A DNA stretch of 64,000 nt, from assembly GCA_036654095.1 (NCBI GenBank), contig JAVVSR010000003.1:1-64000 (forward strand), written 5' to 3'. The position numbers were made by a program, and so were the translations under genes. This document shows positions 16,399 to 25,568 of the stretch, piece after piece. The notes under the pieces are model-generated. The model did not search any database. It was not told the origin of the DNA and was given only the letters and a program-made list of their open reading frames with translations. How positions within the stretch are numbered: the first letter of the stretch is position 1; each line of letters begins with the position of its first letter. The DNA is from JAVVSR01 sp036654095 (GTDB lineage Bacteria > Bacillota > Clostridia > Christensenellales > CAG-917).

Positions 16399-17331
16399 TT
16401 ATTTCGACTTTTTCTTAAGCACACCATTGTACAGTTGAAACGGAGTTACTTGATACACATAATAGTTGAGCCAGTTGTAGTATAAAAGATTAGCGGCGCC
16501 AATCCAACTCATATTGACATCATTTAAAGTATCATCTGTAAAATAATTTTTTGGCGGAGCTATTTTTAACCCCTTATTAAGGTCACGAAGATACTCCGTT
16601 TTTAAAGTATAGCGGTCATATTCCGAATGTCCCGTCAAAAAAATTCTACGGTTATCAACAGATTTTACAATGCAAATACCCGCATCGTCTGATGTCGCCA
16701 ATACCGATAAATCGGGGCATTTCCTAATATGTTCTTCATCAACGGCAGTATGCCTTGAATGTGGAATTTTAATATTATCGTCCATACCTTTAAGCAGAAG
16801 CTCATGCGACTGTTCGGGCTTAGCGTCAAATACTCCAAACAATTTTTCATCTAGCGTGCGCTTCCCTATTCCATAATAGTAAAATAAAGCAGCTTGCGCG
16901 CCCCAACATATAAACATTGACGAAGTTACATTATTGTCGACAAAATCAAAGATTTCTTGCAATTCAGGCCAATACTTAACATCTTGAAAATCCATAGTTT
17001 CGACGGGAGCTCCTGTAATTATCATACCGTCAAATTTCATTTTTTTAACCTGCGCCAAACTTTTATAAAACTTATGTAAATGAGTTTCGCTTGTGTTTTT
17101 TGCCTGATAACTTGAAGTTCCGATAAACGTTACTTTAACTTGCAAAGGCGTATTCCCAAGCAATCTAAGCAACTGCGTTTCCGTTTCAATTTTTGTGGGC
17201 ATAAGGTTTAAAATAGCAATTTCAATAGGTCTTATGTCTTGAGTGCAGGCGCGAGTATCTTGCATAACGAAAATATTTTCATTGCTAAGACTTTCAAACG
17301 CTGGCAGTTCACGAGGGATTACAATAGGCAT
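16399..17331 (-). CDS. metA: Homoserine O-acetyltransferase (MetA type)
   Basis: Acylates homoserine in methionine synthesis. The 310-residue protein has the homoserine trans-succinylase fold: catalytic Cys142 in ICWGAQAAL, and GHSEYDRY with the catalytic His and Glu near residues 235-237. Residue 111 is Glu (GAPVE). In characterised enzymes Glu at this site gives acetyl-CoA specificity and Gly gives succinyl-CoA, so this is probably an acetyltransferase. That fits the adjacent O-acetylhomoserine sulfhydrylase. Its AGGAGG site overlaps the metY stop codon, so the pair is translationally coupled. Confidence 0.95.
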   Translation of the reverse strand: MPIVIPRELPAFESLSNENIFVMQDTRACTQDIRPIEIAILNLMPTKIETETQLLRLLGNTPLQVKVTFIGTSSYQAKNTSETHLHKFYKSLAQVKKMKFDGMIITGAPVETMDFQDVKYWPELQEIFDFVDNNVTSSMFICWGAQAALFYYYGIGKRTLDEKLFGVFDAKPEQSHELLLKGMDDNIKIPHSRHTAVDEEHIRKCPDLSVLATSDDAGICIVKSVDNRRIFLTGHSEYDRYTLKTEYLRDLNKGLKIAPPKNYFTDDTLNDVNMSWIGAANLLYYNWLNYYVYQVTPFQLYNGVLKKKSK

Positions 17332-17340
17332 TTCGTCCTC

Positions 17341-18615
17341 CTAAAGAGCGTTGAGCGCGTTTATCACGTCATCAACTATATCACATTCGGCTTCGATGCC
17401 AACTGACAACCTAACCAAATTGTGCGAAATTCCACAAGCGACCAAATCGCTTTCGGAAAGTTGACGATGAGTAGTAGAAGCGGGGTGCAAAACGCAACTT
17501 CTGACGTCGGCAATATGAGTAACTTGCTTAAACAATTTTAGATTTTTCATAAATTGAACGGCCTTTTCCTTTCCGCCCTTAACTCCAAAAACGACCATTC
17601 CCGAAAATCCGCCTTTAAAATATTTAGAAGCGATATCGTGATATTTGTCATTTTCCAACCCGGGATATTTAACCCACTCAACATTTTTATTTTTTTCCAA
17701 CGCCTTCGCCAAAGCTAGGCCATTTGAGCTATGGCGCGCCATTCTCAAGTGCAAAGTTTCCATTCCATGTATTGTTAAAAAGGCATTAAACGGGCTCATA
17801 CACGCGCCAATATCGCGCATATACTGCATACGTGATTTTAAAATGAAAGCAGCCGCTCCACCCTCGTCAACATATACAACACCGTGATAGCTTTCGTCGG
17901 GGGTATAAAAATCAGAATACCTTGGATTGCCTTTAAATTCAAAGTTTCCGCCGTCTACAATAGCGCCGCCAACACAACTAGCGTGTCCGTCGAGATACTT
18001 TGTCGAGCTGTGAACAATCACATTTGCGCCGTGTTCAAAAGGCCTAACCAAACAAGGAGTAGCTAATGTATTATCAACAACAAATAAGATACCATGTTTT
18101 TTACAAATCCTTGAAAAGCGGTCGAAATCCAAAGCTACCATCGCAGGGTTAGCGATGGTTTCGGCAAAAAACATTTTTGTATGTTCGTCAATTAAAGCCT
18201 CAATTTCAAAATCCGAAGAATCTGGAGTAAACATTCTAGTTTCTACGCCATACTTCTTGAGGGTATTTCCAAGCAAATTAAAAGTTCCGCCATACAGCGT
18301 CGAAAAAGATATCAAGTTGTCGCCTTGAGTGCAAACCGTCATAACAGCTAACGTTGTAGCAGCCATTCCCGATGAAGTCGCCATAGCGCCAACGCCGCCC
18401 TCAAGCGCGGATAATTTTTCCTCAAAAGCAGTAACGGTAGGGTTACTAATACGGCTGTACATATATCCATCTTTAGGCACATCAAACAAGTGCGCCATCT
18501 GTTCGGGGGTGTCATAGCAGTAAGTTGTGCTTTGATATAATGGCACGACGCGCGTGTCGCCATTTTCGGGAGAATATCCCGCTTGCACACAAAGTGTATC
18601 TAATTTTTTATCCAT
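17341..18615 (-). CDS. metY: O-acetylhomoserine sulfhydrylase (aminocarboxypropyltransferase)
   Basis: PLP enzyme that makes homocysteine from O-acetylhomoserine and sulfide. The 424 residues match the family: RVVPLYQSTTYCYD near the N-terminus, MYSRISNPT, SSGMAA, the PLP lysine in VHSSTKYLDGH near residue 205, and DVRSCVLHPASTTHRQL near residue 380. The ATG at 18615 is preceded by AGGACGG; the frame is open further upstream but without a site. It is followed nine bases later by metA. No SAM riboswitch or T-box could be recognised in the 416-base upstream region. Confidence 0.95.
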   Translation of the reverse strand: MDKKLDTLCVQAGYSPENGDTRVVPLYQSTTYCYDTPEQMAHLFDVPKDGYMYSRISNPTVTAFEEKLSALEGGVGAMATSSGMAATTLAVMTVCTQGDNLISFSTLYGGTFNLLGNTLKKYGVETRMFTPDSSDFEIEALIDEHTKMFFAETIANPAMVALDFDRFSRICKKHGILFVVDNTLATPCLVRPFEHGANVIVHSSTKYLDGHASCVGGAIVDGGNFEFKGNPRYSDFYTPDESYHGVVYVDEGGAAAFILKSRMQYMRDIGACMSPFNAFLTIHGMETLHLRMARHSSNGLALAKALEKNKNVEWVKYPGLENDKYHDIASKYFKGGFSGMVVFGVKGGKEKAVQFMKNLKLFKQVTHIADVRSCVLHPASTTHRQLSESDLVACGISHNLVRLSVGIEAECDIVDDVINALNAL

Positions 18616-19031
18616 AATCCACCGTCCTATAAATTTATAATGATTATTTTGTATATCCAAATTTTAAAGTTCATTTTAAGTTTCGTATATCTACACAATA
18701 TTTTTTTACGCAACTTAATAATTCCCGACACAAATTAAAATTACATAAAATTTACATTTTAACGTAAATCCTTTATATTTGCGCCATTTCGGCTGTTTTT
18801 ATAAAAATTATTATTTAAATAATATTAGCTACATATTATAAACCACATTACGCTTTCAACAAAAAAGCCACCTACCACTGTTTAAGTTTTCCACACTAGC
18901 GCCTAAACAATCCTTCAGCGTTTTTAACATTATATCACTATAATTTGTCACTAGCAAACAGATAAATAGTTTTTTTTGCATTTATTGAAATATGTTACAC
19001 AGATTTTAAGCCTGTCATTGCTGATAAAAAT
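18616..19031. other. Intergenic region upstream of metY
   Basis: 416 bases between metY and smpB, both on the reverse strand. It is AT-rich with no open frame of note. I looked on the reverse strand for S-box, T-box and other methionine leader features and did not recognise any. There is a T run after GGTAGGTGGC near 18865-18873, but no complementary stem for it. Confidence 0.55.
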
Positions 19032-19508
19032 TTACCTAGGATTATATGTTTTCATAATACGGTCGAGTTTTCGTTTATTTTCCTTATCGGCAATAGCTTG
19101 ACGCTTGTCGTGCAATTCTTTGCCTTTTGCTACGCCTAATTCGACTTTTACCAAAGCGTCTTTAAAGTAAATTTTTAACGGAATAAGCGTATAACCTTTT
19201 TGCAAAACCTTAGCGCTAAGTTTATTAATTTCATTTTTATGTAGCAACAACCTTCTATTTCGGCGTGGGTCGATAGGAAACATTGTCGCCATCTTATATG
19301 GAGATATATGTGTATTCATTAAATAGATTTCGTTATTTTTAATTAAAGCAAAACTATCTTTTAAGTTCACATTGCCAAGGCGAATAGATTTAACCTCGTG
19401 GCCGACGAGTTGAACGCCTGCTTCATAGGTATCTTCAATAAAATAATCGTGATATGCTTTTTTATTAGTTGCCACCACTCTATTGTTTTGGTCATTATTT
19501 GTCTTCAT
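19032..19508 (-). CDS. smpB: SsrA-binding protein
   Basis: Binds tmRNA and delivers it to stalled ribosomes. It has 158 residues with the family signatures: ATNKKAYHDYFIEDTYEAG, broken as KKAYHDYF near residue 14, GHEVKSIRLGNVNLKDSFA from residue 34, PIDPRRNRRLLLHK near residue 80, and the basic tail HDKRQAIADKENKRKLDR. The start is the ATG at 19508, inside the end of rnr (14-base overlap), so the two are coupled. A TTG three codons earlier is possible. The partner RNA gene ssrA is 2.8 kb downstream. Confidence 0.95.
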   Translation of the reverse strand: MKTNNDQNNRVVATNKKAYHDYFIEDTYEAGVQLVGHEVKSIRLGNVNLKDSFALIKNNEIYLMNTHISPYKMATMFPIDPRRNRRLLLHKNEINKLSAKVLQKGYTLIPLKIYFKDALVKVELGVAKGKELHDKRQAIADKENKRKLDRIMKTYNPR

Positions 19509-21591
19509 AAAGCACAAAGTTCACTTTTCGCAAGTCGCGATTGACGCTTTCAACTTTAACAGTAAGTTTATCGCCTAGCGCAAATGAACGCCCAACTCCT
19601 TTTAAAATGTATTGTTTATCTAAAAATTCATATTTACCCTTAGGCAAACTTTCAATACCAATTAAACCCTCAACCGTATTGTCAAGCTCAACAAAAACAC
19701 CAAAGCTGGTAACTCCGCTTATATAGCCATCATACACATTACCTACTTTATCAACCATAAATAACATCTTAAAGTAGTCGTCAGCATCTCTTTCGGCTTG
19801 TTCAGACGCAATCTCTCGTTCACTTGAAACTATTGCCGCGCGCTCGCACGCAACTTCAAATTTAGGTATAGCGCCGCCAACTAATTTACCTCTAAGCATT
19901 GCTTTAATTACGCGATGTATCATAAGGTCAGGATAGCGTCTAATTGGTGATGTGAAGTGACAATAGTAATCGGCCGCCAATCCAAAATGTCCTAAATTTT
20001 GCGTAGTATATTTAGCTTTTTGCATACTTCTAAGCATTACTTTGCTTATAATTCCTTCTTCGGGTTTTCCTGTAAGCTCGTTCAATAATGCTTGAAATTG
20101 CATTGGATATACATTTTGATTTAAAATAAAATTGTATCCAAATGCCATTACAAACTGCTTAAATACCTCTAACTTTTCACGGCTAGGAACTTCGTGTACG
20201 CGGTAAACAAACGGAAGGTCGGTATGAAACATAAATTCGGCAACCGTTTCGTTAGCCAACAACATAAACTCCTCTATTATATTATTCGACAAGGCATAAG
20301 GATACCTTTCTATCGATTTAACACTATCATCTGAATTTAATACAATTTTACTTTCCCTACTTTGAAAATTTATACTGCCACGCTCTAAGCGTTTTTTGCC
20401 CAAAACTTTTGCCAATTCGGCCATAGTTTTAAGCATTTCGATTATATCCGAATACTTTTCACAAAGCGGCTTATCATTGTCCAAAATTTTTGTAACATCG
20501 GTATAAGTCATACGATGATTACTTGATATAACGCTTTCAACAAACTCTTGATTAGTCAGTTTGCCGTTGCTATCAAGCGTCATAATTACAGTCAAAGTCA
20601 GTCGTTTTTCATTTTCAACAAGGCTGCATACGCCATTGCTAATAGCTTCAGGCAACATTGGCAACACCAAATTGGGCAAATATACGCTTGTTGCGCGCTT
20701 CAACGCCTCATTATCCAATACGCTCCCCTGCCGTACGAAATGCGAAACATCGGCGATATGAACATAAAGTTTGTAGCCACTACCCACCCGCTCTATTGAA
20801 ATAGCGTCATCAAAATCACGCGCGTCTTCGCCATCAATGGTAATAGTTACAAGCTTTGTTAAATCTTTTCTACGGCCAAATTCCTTGCTATCTACAAGTT
20901 CCGCCGCTTTTTCAGCTTCATTTAAAACTTCCATTGGAAAATTTTCAAAAAATCCGTGCGCGCGAATAATCGCCAGAGTATCACCCTTAACTGTGTCCGC
21001 CTTTCCTAAAACCTCAATAATTTCGCCATCGGGATTTTTTCCGTTTTTATAATTAAGTATTTTAACCACGACCATATCATCGTTTTTTGCGCCGCCGCGC
21101 TTAGATGACGGAACATATATGTCACAAAAGTAGCTGTCGTCATCGGGAATTACAAACCCGTTGACCCCACGTTCGCCGACAAATTTACCAACCAGTTGGT
21201 TGATACCTCGCGATAAAACCGAAACCACTTCGCCTTCGTCAACTGTGCCTTTTACAATGCGCGCAAATACAGTATCGCCGTGCAACGCGCCGTTCAACGA
21301 CCGATGTGGTATAAACAAATCAGCTCCGCCGTCCTCGCGAATTAAAAATGCAAAACCCCTGCGATTTCCACGCAAAACACCTTTATAAACTTCAGCGCGC
21401 GCGGTTAGCGAGTACTGTCCACCCTGTAACATTACCAGTTGTCCGCTGCTGACCAGTTCGGTCAATGCTTTTTTAGTTGCGGTTTTTTCAAACGTGCTAA
21501 ACATATTTAATCGTTTACACAACAGCCTGTCGGTAAATACGTCGACTTGCAACGATTGTATTTCTTGTAATAACTTTTCCTTAAACTCCAT
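19495..21591 (-). CDS. rnr: Ribonuclease R
   Basis: 3'-5' exoribonuclease that degrades structured RNA and takes part in trans-translation quality control. The 698 residues hold an N-terminal helical/cold-shock region (GNRRGFAFLIREDGG near residue 75), the RNB catalytic domain with DGEDARDFDDAIS near residue 253 (metal-binding Asp residues), PIRRYPDLMIHR near residue 555, and a C-terminal S1 domain (VTSFGVFVELDNTVEGLI near residue 635). An AAAGGA site precedes the ATG. The order secG-rnr-smpB is the standard Firmicutes arrangement. Confidence 0.96.
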   Translation of the reverse strand: MEFKEKLLQEIQSLQVDVFTDRLLCKRLNMFSTFEKTATKKALTELVSSGQLVMLQGGQYSLTARAEVYKGVLRGNRRGFAFLIREDGGADLFIPHRSLNGALHGDTVFARIVKGTVDEGEVVSVLSRGINQLVGKFVGERGVNGFVIPDDDSYFCDIYVPSSKRGGAKNDDMVVVKILNYKNGKNPDGEIIEVLGKADTVKGDTLAIIRAHGFFENFPMEVLNEAEKAAELVDSKEFGRRKDLTKLVTITIDGEDARDFDDAISIERVGSGYKLYVHIADVSHFVRQGSVLDNEALKRATSVYLPNLVLPMLPEAISNGVCSLVENEKRLTLTVIMTLDSNGKLTNQEFVESVISSNHRMTYTDVTKILDNDKPLCEKYSDIIEMLKTMAELAKVLGKKRLERGSINFQSRESKIVLNSDDSVKSIERYPYALSNNIIEEFMLLANETVAEFMFHTDLPFVYRVHEVPSREKLEVFKQFVMAFGYNFILNQNVYPMQFQALLNELTGKPEEGIISKVMLRSMQKAKYTTQNLGHFGLAADYYCHFTSPIRRYPDLMIHRVIKAMLRGKLVGGAIPKFEVACERAAIVSSEREIASEQAERDADDYFKMLFMVDKVGNVYDGYISGVTSFGVFVELDNTVEGLIGIESLPKGKYEFLDKQYILKGVGRSFALGDKLTVKVESVNRDLRKVNFVLYEDK

Positions 21592-21952
21592 TACTTCTTT
21601 TCCTTTAACTTGTGTAAACCTAAATTATTTACGGTTTCCCGTTTGGTCACACATAATATTCTTGCCTAATTCGACATTGTTTATGCCGCGTTTGCTAAGC
21701 ATTAGTTCTACTTTATTGATTAATTTAAAATTTTTTGCAAAACAAATAGTTTGCTTATTAAATCATTTTATCGCATAATTTTTATTAAATCACTTCTAAT
21801 TAGCCACTTTAATTTTGCGAGATTTCACAATACACCTTAAAATAAATGTTTAGTATATAATTACTTTTTTAAATATTTCATTGCGGTGACTATTTTAACC
21901 ACTAAAACTACGCATTATATAGCTTTTTTTCGCAATTTGAATGAAAATAAAA
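21592..21952. other. Intergenic region between secG and rnr
   Basis: About 360 bases upstream of rnr. Most is AT-rich. The reverse strand holds a stop-free stretch at 21625-21762 with coding-like composition (described separately). No clear promoter was fixed. Confidence 0.5.
21625..21702 (-). CDS. Possible 25-residue ORF upstream of rnr
   Basis: ATG at 21702 to TAA at 21625 codes MLSKRGINNVELGKNIMCDQ plus TGNRK. The frame is open for 20 further codons upstream (to 21762) without another start. Its base composition is richer in G and C than the surrounding spacer, which suggests a real short peptide or the remains of a longer gene. There is no clear ribosome binding site and I recognise no family. 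Confidence 0.25.
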   Translation of the reverse strand: MLSKRGINNVELGKNIMCDQTGNRK

Positions 21953-21983
21953 AAGGGCGAACATCGGATATGATGTCGCCCTT
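21953..21983 (-). terminator. Terminator of secG
   Basis: AAGGGCGA (with CATC after one unpaired base) pairs with GATG and TCGCCCTT. On the reverse strand it is followed by TTTTTTATTTT. It lies 17 bases past the secG stop. Confidence 0.88.
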
Positions 21984-21999
21984 CTATGATGGTTTTTAA

Positions 22000-22317
22000 T
22001 TACAGACTCAATATTACGAAATACGCAATCGAAAAAATCAACAGACATACCGCTAAAATAACTGTCAACTTCCTTAACTTGCCTTCCGTGCTTTGAGATT
22101 TGTTTTTACCAAAGAACGAATCATTTTTATTACTTCCACCAGCTATTGCACTCATATCTTCGCCAGTACTTTTTTGTTTCATAACTACAACAACTAGGGC
22201 GATTGACAACAACACCATACAAGTTATCAACACATAGCCGATTGTCATTTTTACATTGTAATCAATAACTGACGGACCCGTAGCAGCCGCGAGCGCAGTC
22301 AACATAACATTTACCAT
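22000..22317 (-). CDS. secG: Preprotein translocase subunit SecG
   Basis: Small membrane component of the SecYEG translocon. It is 105 residues, longer than the usual 75-80, with two helices (about residues 24-46 and 84-104) joined by a cytoplasmic loop. The loop holds VVVMKQKSTGEDMSAIAGGS, the typical SecG signature after helix 1. The loop is extended and charged. GGAGG lies seven bases before the ATG, and a TATAAT at 22341-22336 on the reverse strand is a likely -10 box giving a very short leader. It begins the secG-rnr-smpB order. Confidence 0.92.
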   Translation of the reverse strand: MVNVMLTALAAATGPSVIDYNVKMTIGYVLITCMVLLSIALVVVVMKQKSTGEDMSAIAGGSNKNDSFFGKNKSQSTEGKLRKLTVILAVCLLIFSIAYFVILSL

Positions 22318-22671
22318 TAGAGAACCTCCGCTTTAATTATAGCAAAGTGATTTTACCATATAAAAATTAAAATTACAAGCATAATAAAGTAGTTTTTAAT
22401 TTTATTTTATTTATAAACCAAGTTATTAATATAAATACTTAGTAGAAAGGTCTATAAATCACTTAAAAGCTTAACAATATTTAAAAAGCATATTGACAAC
22501 TGACAATTTAACAAGTATAGTGAATATACATTTGAAATACTGAAAAATTAGATAAATACAATTTATTGTTTTTATTTTGTATTTATTTCTATTTTTGCTA
22601 AAAATCCAGTTGATTGTTGCTTTCTAAAAACCGTATTTTGAGGCGCTTTAAAATAATATTGCAGGCATTAA
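22318..22671. other. Divergent promoter region between secG and the permease gene
   Basis: 354 bases with the secG -10 box at one end and a strong forward promoter at 22493-22521 toward the other. The forward leader is about 145 bases, AT-rich, with no recognised riboswitch. Confidence 0.6.
22493..22521 (+). promoter_or_regulatory. Sigma-A-type promoter of the permease gene
   Basis: TTGACA (22493-22498), a 17-base spacer and TATAGT (22516-22521): a near-consensus promoter reading toward the permease start at 22672. Confidence 0.8.
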
Positions 22672-23856
22672 ATGAAAAAACTTTTATTTAAACTAAAAAA
22701 TAAGCTATTAGCTTTTAGGGAGTTTTCCCGTGTTAATTTTCGCCCCCGCTTGAAGAAGCTGGATAATTACGCATTAAAAAATTGGATAGTTATTTTTGCA
22801 GTTTTGGCAGCATTGGTAAGTTGTTTTTTTGTTAAGCCCGACAAACAGTATTTACATTATCCCGAGTACAAAACTTTAGCTTGTTTATTTTCATTGTTGC
22901 TAATACTCCGCGCGTTAAAGCACACAAAAATATTTAAAATAGGCGCGGCAAAAATTTTGGAGCATATCCACAATCAACGAACGCTTTGTCTGTTGCTTGT
23001 ATTTTTACCTGCATTTTTTGCACTTTTTATTACAAACGACGTTGCTACATTAAGTTTTGTTCCATTTGCGATAGTTCTTTTAAGTATGGCTAATTGCGAG
23101 AAACTAACTCCACGCGTAATTATTTTGCAAACAATGGCTTGCCGTCTTAGCGGAGTAATATCGCCACTTGGAAATGCGCAAAATCTTTTTTTAATAGACT
23201 TTTATAATTTTCCTCCACAGTGGTTTATTATGAACCTTTGGCCGTTGGCGGTAGTTGGATATTCAATTACGCTTTTAGGTTGCCTAACAATACGTCGCGG
23301 CGAAGTCAGCATTTTACCCGTCGGACAATATAAAATTCAAGGCGCGAAAATCGCCATATATTCCGCTCTTTTTGTACTGACAGTTTTATCTATTTTTAAC
23401 ATTTTGCCCTACCTTATTGTTACGCCGATAGTGCTTTTAACAATTTTAATAGTTCATAGTTTTGCATATCGCAAAGTAAAGTATTCAATTATTGTGATGT
23501 TTTTGGCATTTTTTATTTTGGCGGGCAATCTGCAACGCATTGAAGGGATTGACCAATTTTTGACATCTGCTCTCAGCGGAAGGGAATATGTTCTATCCGT
23601 TTTGGCCTCACAAATTTTGACAAACACTCCAGTTGCTTTGCTTTTCCCCAACTTTACCGATGCGGTCGTTCCGCTTATGCTAGGGATAAACGTCGGGAAA
23701 TTTGGCGCAGCGCAATTAAGCAATTTTATGGTTTTCAATATGTATTCAAAGTATGACACTTCACACAATTTTGGTAGAAAATTATTGTTTGTCAGTTTCT
23801 TGTATTTGTTTGTACTTTTTGGAGTGGGTTTTTTGGTTATCAAGTTCATTAACTAA
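22672..23856 (+). CDS. ArsB/NhaD/CitT-superfamily ion permease
   Basis: 394-residue integral membrane protein with about ten helices. The superfamily repeats are visible: FFALFITNDVATLSFVPFAI near residue 117 (hairpin entry with TND) and SGVISPLGNAQNLFL near residue 160, with a second copy in the C-terminal half around ASQILTNTPVALLFPNF (residue 310), where TNTP marks the second hairpin. Members move arsenite, Na+/H+, dicarboxylates or citrate; substrate cannot be told. A basic amphipathic N-terminus of about 35 residues precedes helix 1. It has a weak GCAGG ribosome binding site and a strong upstream promoter. Confidence 0.82.
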   Translation: MKKLLFKLKNKLLAFREFSRVNFRPRLKKLDNYALKNWIVIFAVLAALVSCFFVKPDKQYLHYPEYKTLACLFSLLLILRALKHTKIFKIGAAKILEHIHNQRTLCLLLVFLPAFFALFITNDVATLSFVPFAIVLLSMANCEKLTPRVIILQTMACRLSGVISPLGNAQNLFLIDFYNFPPQWFIMNLWPLAVVGYSITLLGCLTIRRGEVSILPVGQYKIQGAKIAIYSALFVLTVLSIFNILPYLIVTPIVLLTILIVHSFAYRKVKYSIIVMFLAFFILAGNLQRIEGIDQFLTSALSGREYVLSVLASQILTNTPVALLFPNFTDAVVPLMLGINVGKFGAAQLSNFMVFNMYSKYDTSHNFGRKLLFVSFLYLFVLFGVGFLVIKFIN

Positions 23857-24096
23857 GTTTTTTACAGTCGCATTCACGACTTATAAGCTTACAAAAGCTT
23901 CATATAAATCGCTATCGGTGCTTAAATTTTTAATATTAAATTCAAAATGTAGTCAAGATATAGCGTTTTTTATTAAATTATTGCGGTTTTTATTAAAAGT
24001 TTACCAAAATATAAATACGCTTACATCACTTAAGTTTAAAATCCGTAACACGCGCTGTTTTTTTTGCATATACTGAGCAATAAACGGAGGTGTTTT

Positions 24097-24603
24097 ATGG
24101 ACTTTGTCAACCTAAAGGTTAAAGCGGAACTGCCTTATCCTCAGCCAGTTATACCCTATAAAAATCCCTTAGAGGCTAAAAAACTAATGAATGATTATGG
24201 TGGACGAGATAGTGAAACTACTGCAATTATGCAATATGCCTATCAATCGTATATATTGCTTCAAAGTTTCCCCGAAATAGCAAAAAAACTTGAACAAATA
24301 GCGATAGTTGAAATGCACCATCACGAGTTGCTTGGAACAACAATTTCAGAATTAGGCGGTTTTCCAGTTATCGGAGGGAAAAATAGTTTTTGGAATGGCA
24401 GCTATGTCAATTATATTAATGACATAAAAAAACTCTTAGAAGCAAACATTCAAGGCGAAGAAATTGCCATTGTAAACTATGAAAAAACCATTTTAGTATT
24501 GCAAAATGAAAGCATAAAACAATTAATTGAGCGAATAATTTTAGATGAGGAACAGCATATTGTAGTATTAAAAGCAATGCTAGAATTTGTCAAAAACCAG
24601 TAA
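24097..24603 (+). CDS. Ferritin-like diiron/dimanganese-type protein
   Basis: 168-residue all-helical protein of the ferritin-like superfamily, resembling rubrerythrin or manganese-catalase-type (CotJC-like) proteins of Clostridia. Likely metal ligands are Glu in YGGRDSETTA near residue 40, EMHHHELL near residue 73, the QGEEIAI helix and DEEQHIVVL near the C-terminus. This is the usual two-EXXH arrangement. A role in peroxide or iron handling is inferred. The start is the ATG at 24097 with CGGAGG upstream; the frame is open further 5' without a site. Confidence 0.82.
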   Translation: MDFVNLKVKAELPYPQPVIPYKNPLEAKKLMNDYGGRDSETTAIMQYAYQSYILLQSFPEIAKKLEQIAIVEMHHHELLGTTISELGGFPVIGGKNSFWNGSYVNYINDIKKLLEANIQGEEIAIVNYEKTILVLQNESIKQLIERIILDEEQHIVVLKAMLEFVKNQ

Positions 24604-25028
24604 TGCCTCGCTAGGCAATTTATTATAACAAGTAACGCTTGCGCAATAAAAAGCTAAAACCTCCTTAAATTAAACTCTGCGAAAGGTCATAAATATAATT
24701 GCAAATATCGTTTATAAGCCCAATTACAAAATATGAGATAAGTAAAATCACAACAAATGGTATTTTTAGCAAATATTGATAATTAATCGATAAACAAAAA
24801 AATTTAGATAATAATTATATATAAAAAATAGGGGCATTAGATAATTGAAGTTATCCGATACCCCTAAATTTTTTATTAAAATCACTTCGAATAGTATTAA
24901 AAATAAATAAACCGCCTACATTTGTTTTGCAAATAACAAAATACGTTATAGTTTACTGACACTTTTAAATTAAGCAATTTTGCATTAAATTTTTAAAATT
25001 AAAACAAATAAATAAAATGAAAAAAATT
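24604..25028. other. Convergent intergenic region
   Basis: 425 bases between the ferritin-like gene and the phosphoribosyltransferase gene. It holds the bidirectional terminator at 24830-24865. On the reverse strand 24665-24814 is free of stops for 49 codons and codes a hydrophobic, single-helix-like peptide ending just before an AAGGAGG sequence, but there is no usable start codon. The rest is AT-rich spacer. Confidence 0.5.
24830..24865. terminator. Bidirectional terminator
   Basis: Imperfect 16-bp stem closed by AGGGG / CCCCT, with T runs on both sides (AAATTTTTTATT forward, ATTTTTTATAT reverse). It serves the convergent ferritin-like and phosphoribosyltransferase genes. Confidence 0.7.
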
Positions 25029-25568
25029 TTATTTAAAAAATAGCGGCAATTTTTCAAGAAAAATTATATCTTTTCTATCCGCTGCATCGCCTTCGGCCAA
25101 AACAGCCATTTTGCCAACAATGCTTGCGCCTGTTTGTAAAAGTAAGCCCTCTAGCGCGTGTAGCGACTCGCCTGTTGAAATTACATCATCTACTATAAGA
25201 ACTCGTTTGCCATTTAAAAGTCTAGCGTCGGCGTCATCAAGATACAATGTTTGAACACGAGAGGTAGTTATTGATTTCACATCAATTTTAATAGGATTTT
25301 TCATATATAATTTAGGCGATTTTCTAGCCAAAATATAGTTCTTTCCTTCTTGCTTTGCCATTTCGTACGCCAATGGAATACCTTTCGATTCTGCCGTTAT
25401 AATTAAGTCGTGGTCAGGCGCGAGCTTTAAAAGCGCCTCGGCGCATTTAACCGTCATTTCAACATCGGAAAACATAACAAACGCAGCGATGTCCAACCTA
25501 TCATTTACGGCACAAATAGGCAATTCGCGAGTTAGCCCAGCAATAGTTATTTTGTAAAACTTTTCCAT
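25029..25568 (-). CDS. Adenine-phosphoribosyltransferase-like protein
   Basis: 179-residue cytoplasmic type I phosphoribosyltransferase. The PRPP-binding motif is VLIVDDVISTGES near residue 125. The N-terminal EKFYKITIAGLTRELPICAV and the middle LIITAESKGIPLAYEMA resemble clostridial adenine phosphoribosyltransferases, which salvage adenine to AMP. Substrate is inferred from overall resemblance; related regulators or xanthine enzymes are possible. The start is the ATG at 25568 with GGAGG at good spacing; the frame extends upstream without a site. It is a single-gene unit ending at a shared terminator. Confidence 0.78.
   Translation of the reverse strand: MEKFYKITIAGLTRELPICAVNDRLDIAAFVMFSDVEMTVKCAEALLKLAPDHDLIITAESKGIPLAYEMAKQEGKNYILARKSPKLYMKNPIKIDVKSITTSRVQTLYLDDADARLLNGKRVLIVDDVISTGESLHALEGLLLQTGASIVGKMAVLAEGDAADRKDIIFLEKLPLFFK

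Noticed and set aside
18616..19031. SAM riboswitch or T-box upstream of metY
   Set aside because: Neither the S-box conserved blocks nor a T-box GGTGGNACC sequence could be found on the reverse strand.
23753..24076. Forward open frame of 107 codons overlapping the end of the permease gene
   Set aside because: Out of frame with the permease, cysteine/phenylalanine-rich by T-rich composition, no ribosome binding site.
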